Source of the DNA: Bacteroidota bacterium | GTDB taxonomy: Bacteria > Bacteroidota > Bacteroidia > Bacteroidales > UBA12077 | Assembly (NCBI GenBank): GCA_020444275.1 | Contig: JAHLLG010000001.1 | Location: forward strand, 1,321,976 to 1,385,975 | Direction of reading: 5' to 3' | Length of the DNA: 64,000 bases | Shown: positions 63,944 through 64,000 of the stretch, in pieces | Layout of the letters: every line of letters begins with the position of its first letter | Numbering within the stretch: position 1 is the first letter of the stretch | Program-made: the position numbers and the translations under genes | The notes under the pieces: model-generated | The model's database searches: none | Seen by the model: the letters and a program-made list of their open reading frames with translations, nothing else | Told to the model about the DNA's origin: nothing

Positions 63944-64000
63944 GCCTAACGGTCTTCGGGTTTAAAGCTGTGCGGGATCGCCGCCGTGTTTCAGGGTCAC
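63944..64000 (-). repeat. Putative integron attC site, cassette E (truncated by window end)
   Basis: Plus strand begins GCCTAAC (exact RYYYAAC), GGTCTTCGGGTTTAAAGC, then GTGCGGGATCGCCGCCGTGTTTC. CGGGTTTAAAGC is the expected partner of a CTTTAAACCCG arm beyond the window. Shares its start with the site at 63178. Confidence 0.65.

Overview
The window is a piece of a Bacteroidota chromosome, most likely a marine or sediment member of the Bacteroidales/Marinilabiliales. The DNA is AT-rich, recognisable promoters carry the Bacteroidota -7 box TAnnTTTG, Shine-Dalgarno sequences are mostly absent, and several families are typical of the phylum (OmpP1/FadL next to DUF349, the ribH-TPR-recF-DUF721 run, DUF3795, PCMD, GldI-like FKBP lipoproteins). 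The genus cannot be fixed from the sequence alone.

Layout. 1-9936 is housekeeping: the 5' end of proS, a low-complexity lipoprotein, an OmpP1/FadL barrel, a DUF349 protein, pyrG (TTG start), yidC and an EamA permease. 9937-10816 holds a tRNA-Thr/Tyr/Gly operon followed by an intact GIY-YIG endonuclease gene and a second, broken copy of the tRNA-Gly-end/GIY-YIG unit, with a double-hairpin insert between them. 10975-18806 is again housekeeping: ribH, a YfgM-like TPR protein, recF, DUF721, small DUF genes, ndk, an NrnA-like phosphoesterase, two FKBP lipoproteins and a secreted YD-like protein.

19114-38012 is the first striking region: six large paralogous exported fibre proteins. Each has the same N-terminal domain, 2-4 copies of a nearly invariant 16-residue module (KGKVGGFA[IV]SGRSPNK, 17 copies in total) and a long tandem-repeat shaft; five of the six end in a peptidase S74-type intramolecular chaperone and a coiled coil. 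An oppositely oriented VWA/fibronectin-III membrane-anchored protein sits in the middle. I read this as a locus for trimeric surface fibres; the function of the 16-residue module is unknown to me.

38094-59448 is mixed core and accessory sequence: Hsp20, TrmD, an AraC regulator with a TPR protein and two Cys-rich paralogues, envelope proteins, an exported nickel superoxide dismutase, a probably PPi-dependent phosphofructokinase, a two-TM potassium channel fused to 18 exact tandem 12-residue repeats, several hydrolases, a hybrid histidine kinase and a cation/proton antiporter.

59690-64000 is the second striking region. Five consecutive minus-strand genes, mostly small exported proteins without known function, are each followed by an imperfect palindrome starting RYYYAAC-like and ending GTTRRRY-like, with genes packed nearly edge to edge. 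This is the architecture of integron gene cassettes with attC sites. The array runs off the right end of the window, where an integrase gene would be expected if one exists.
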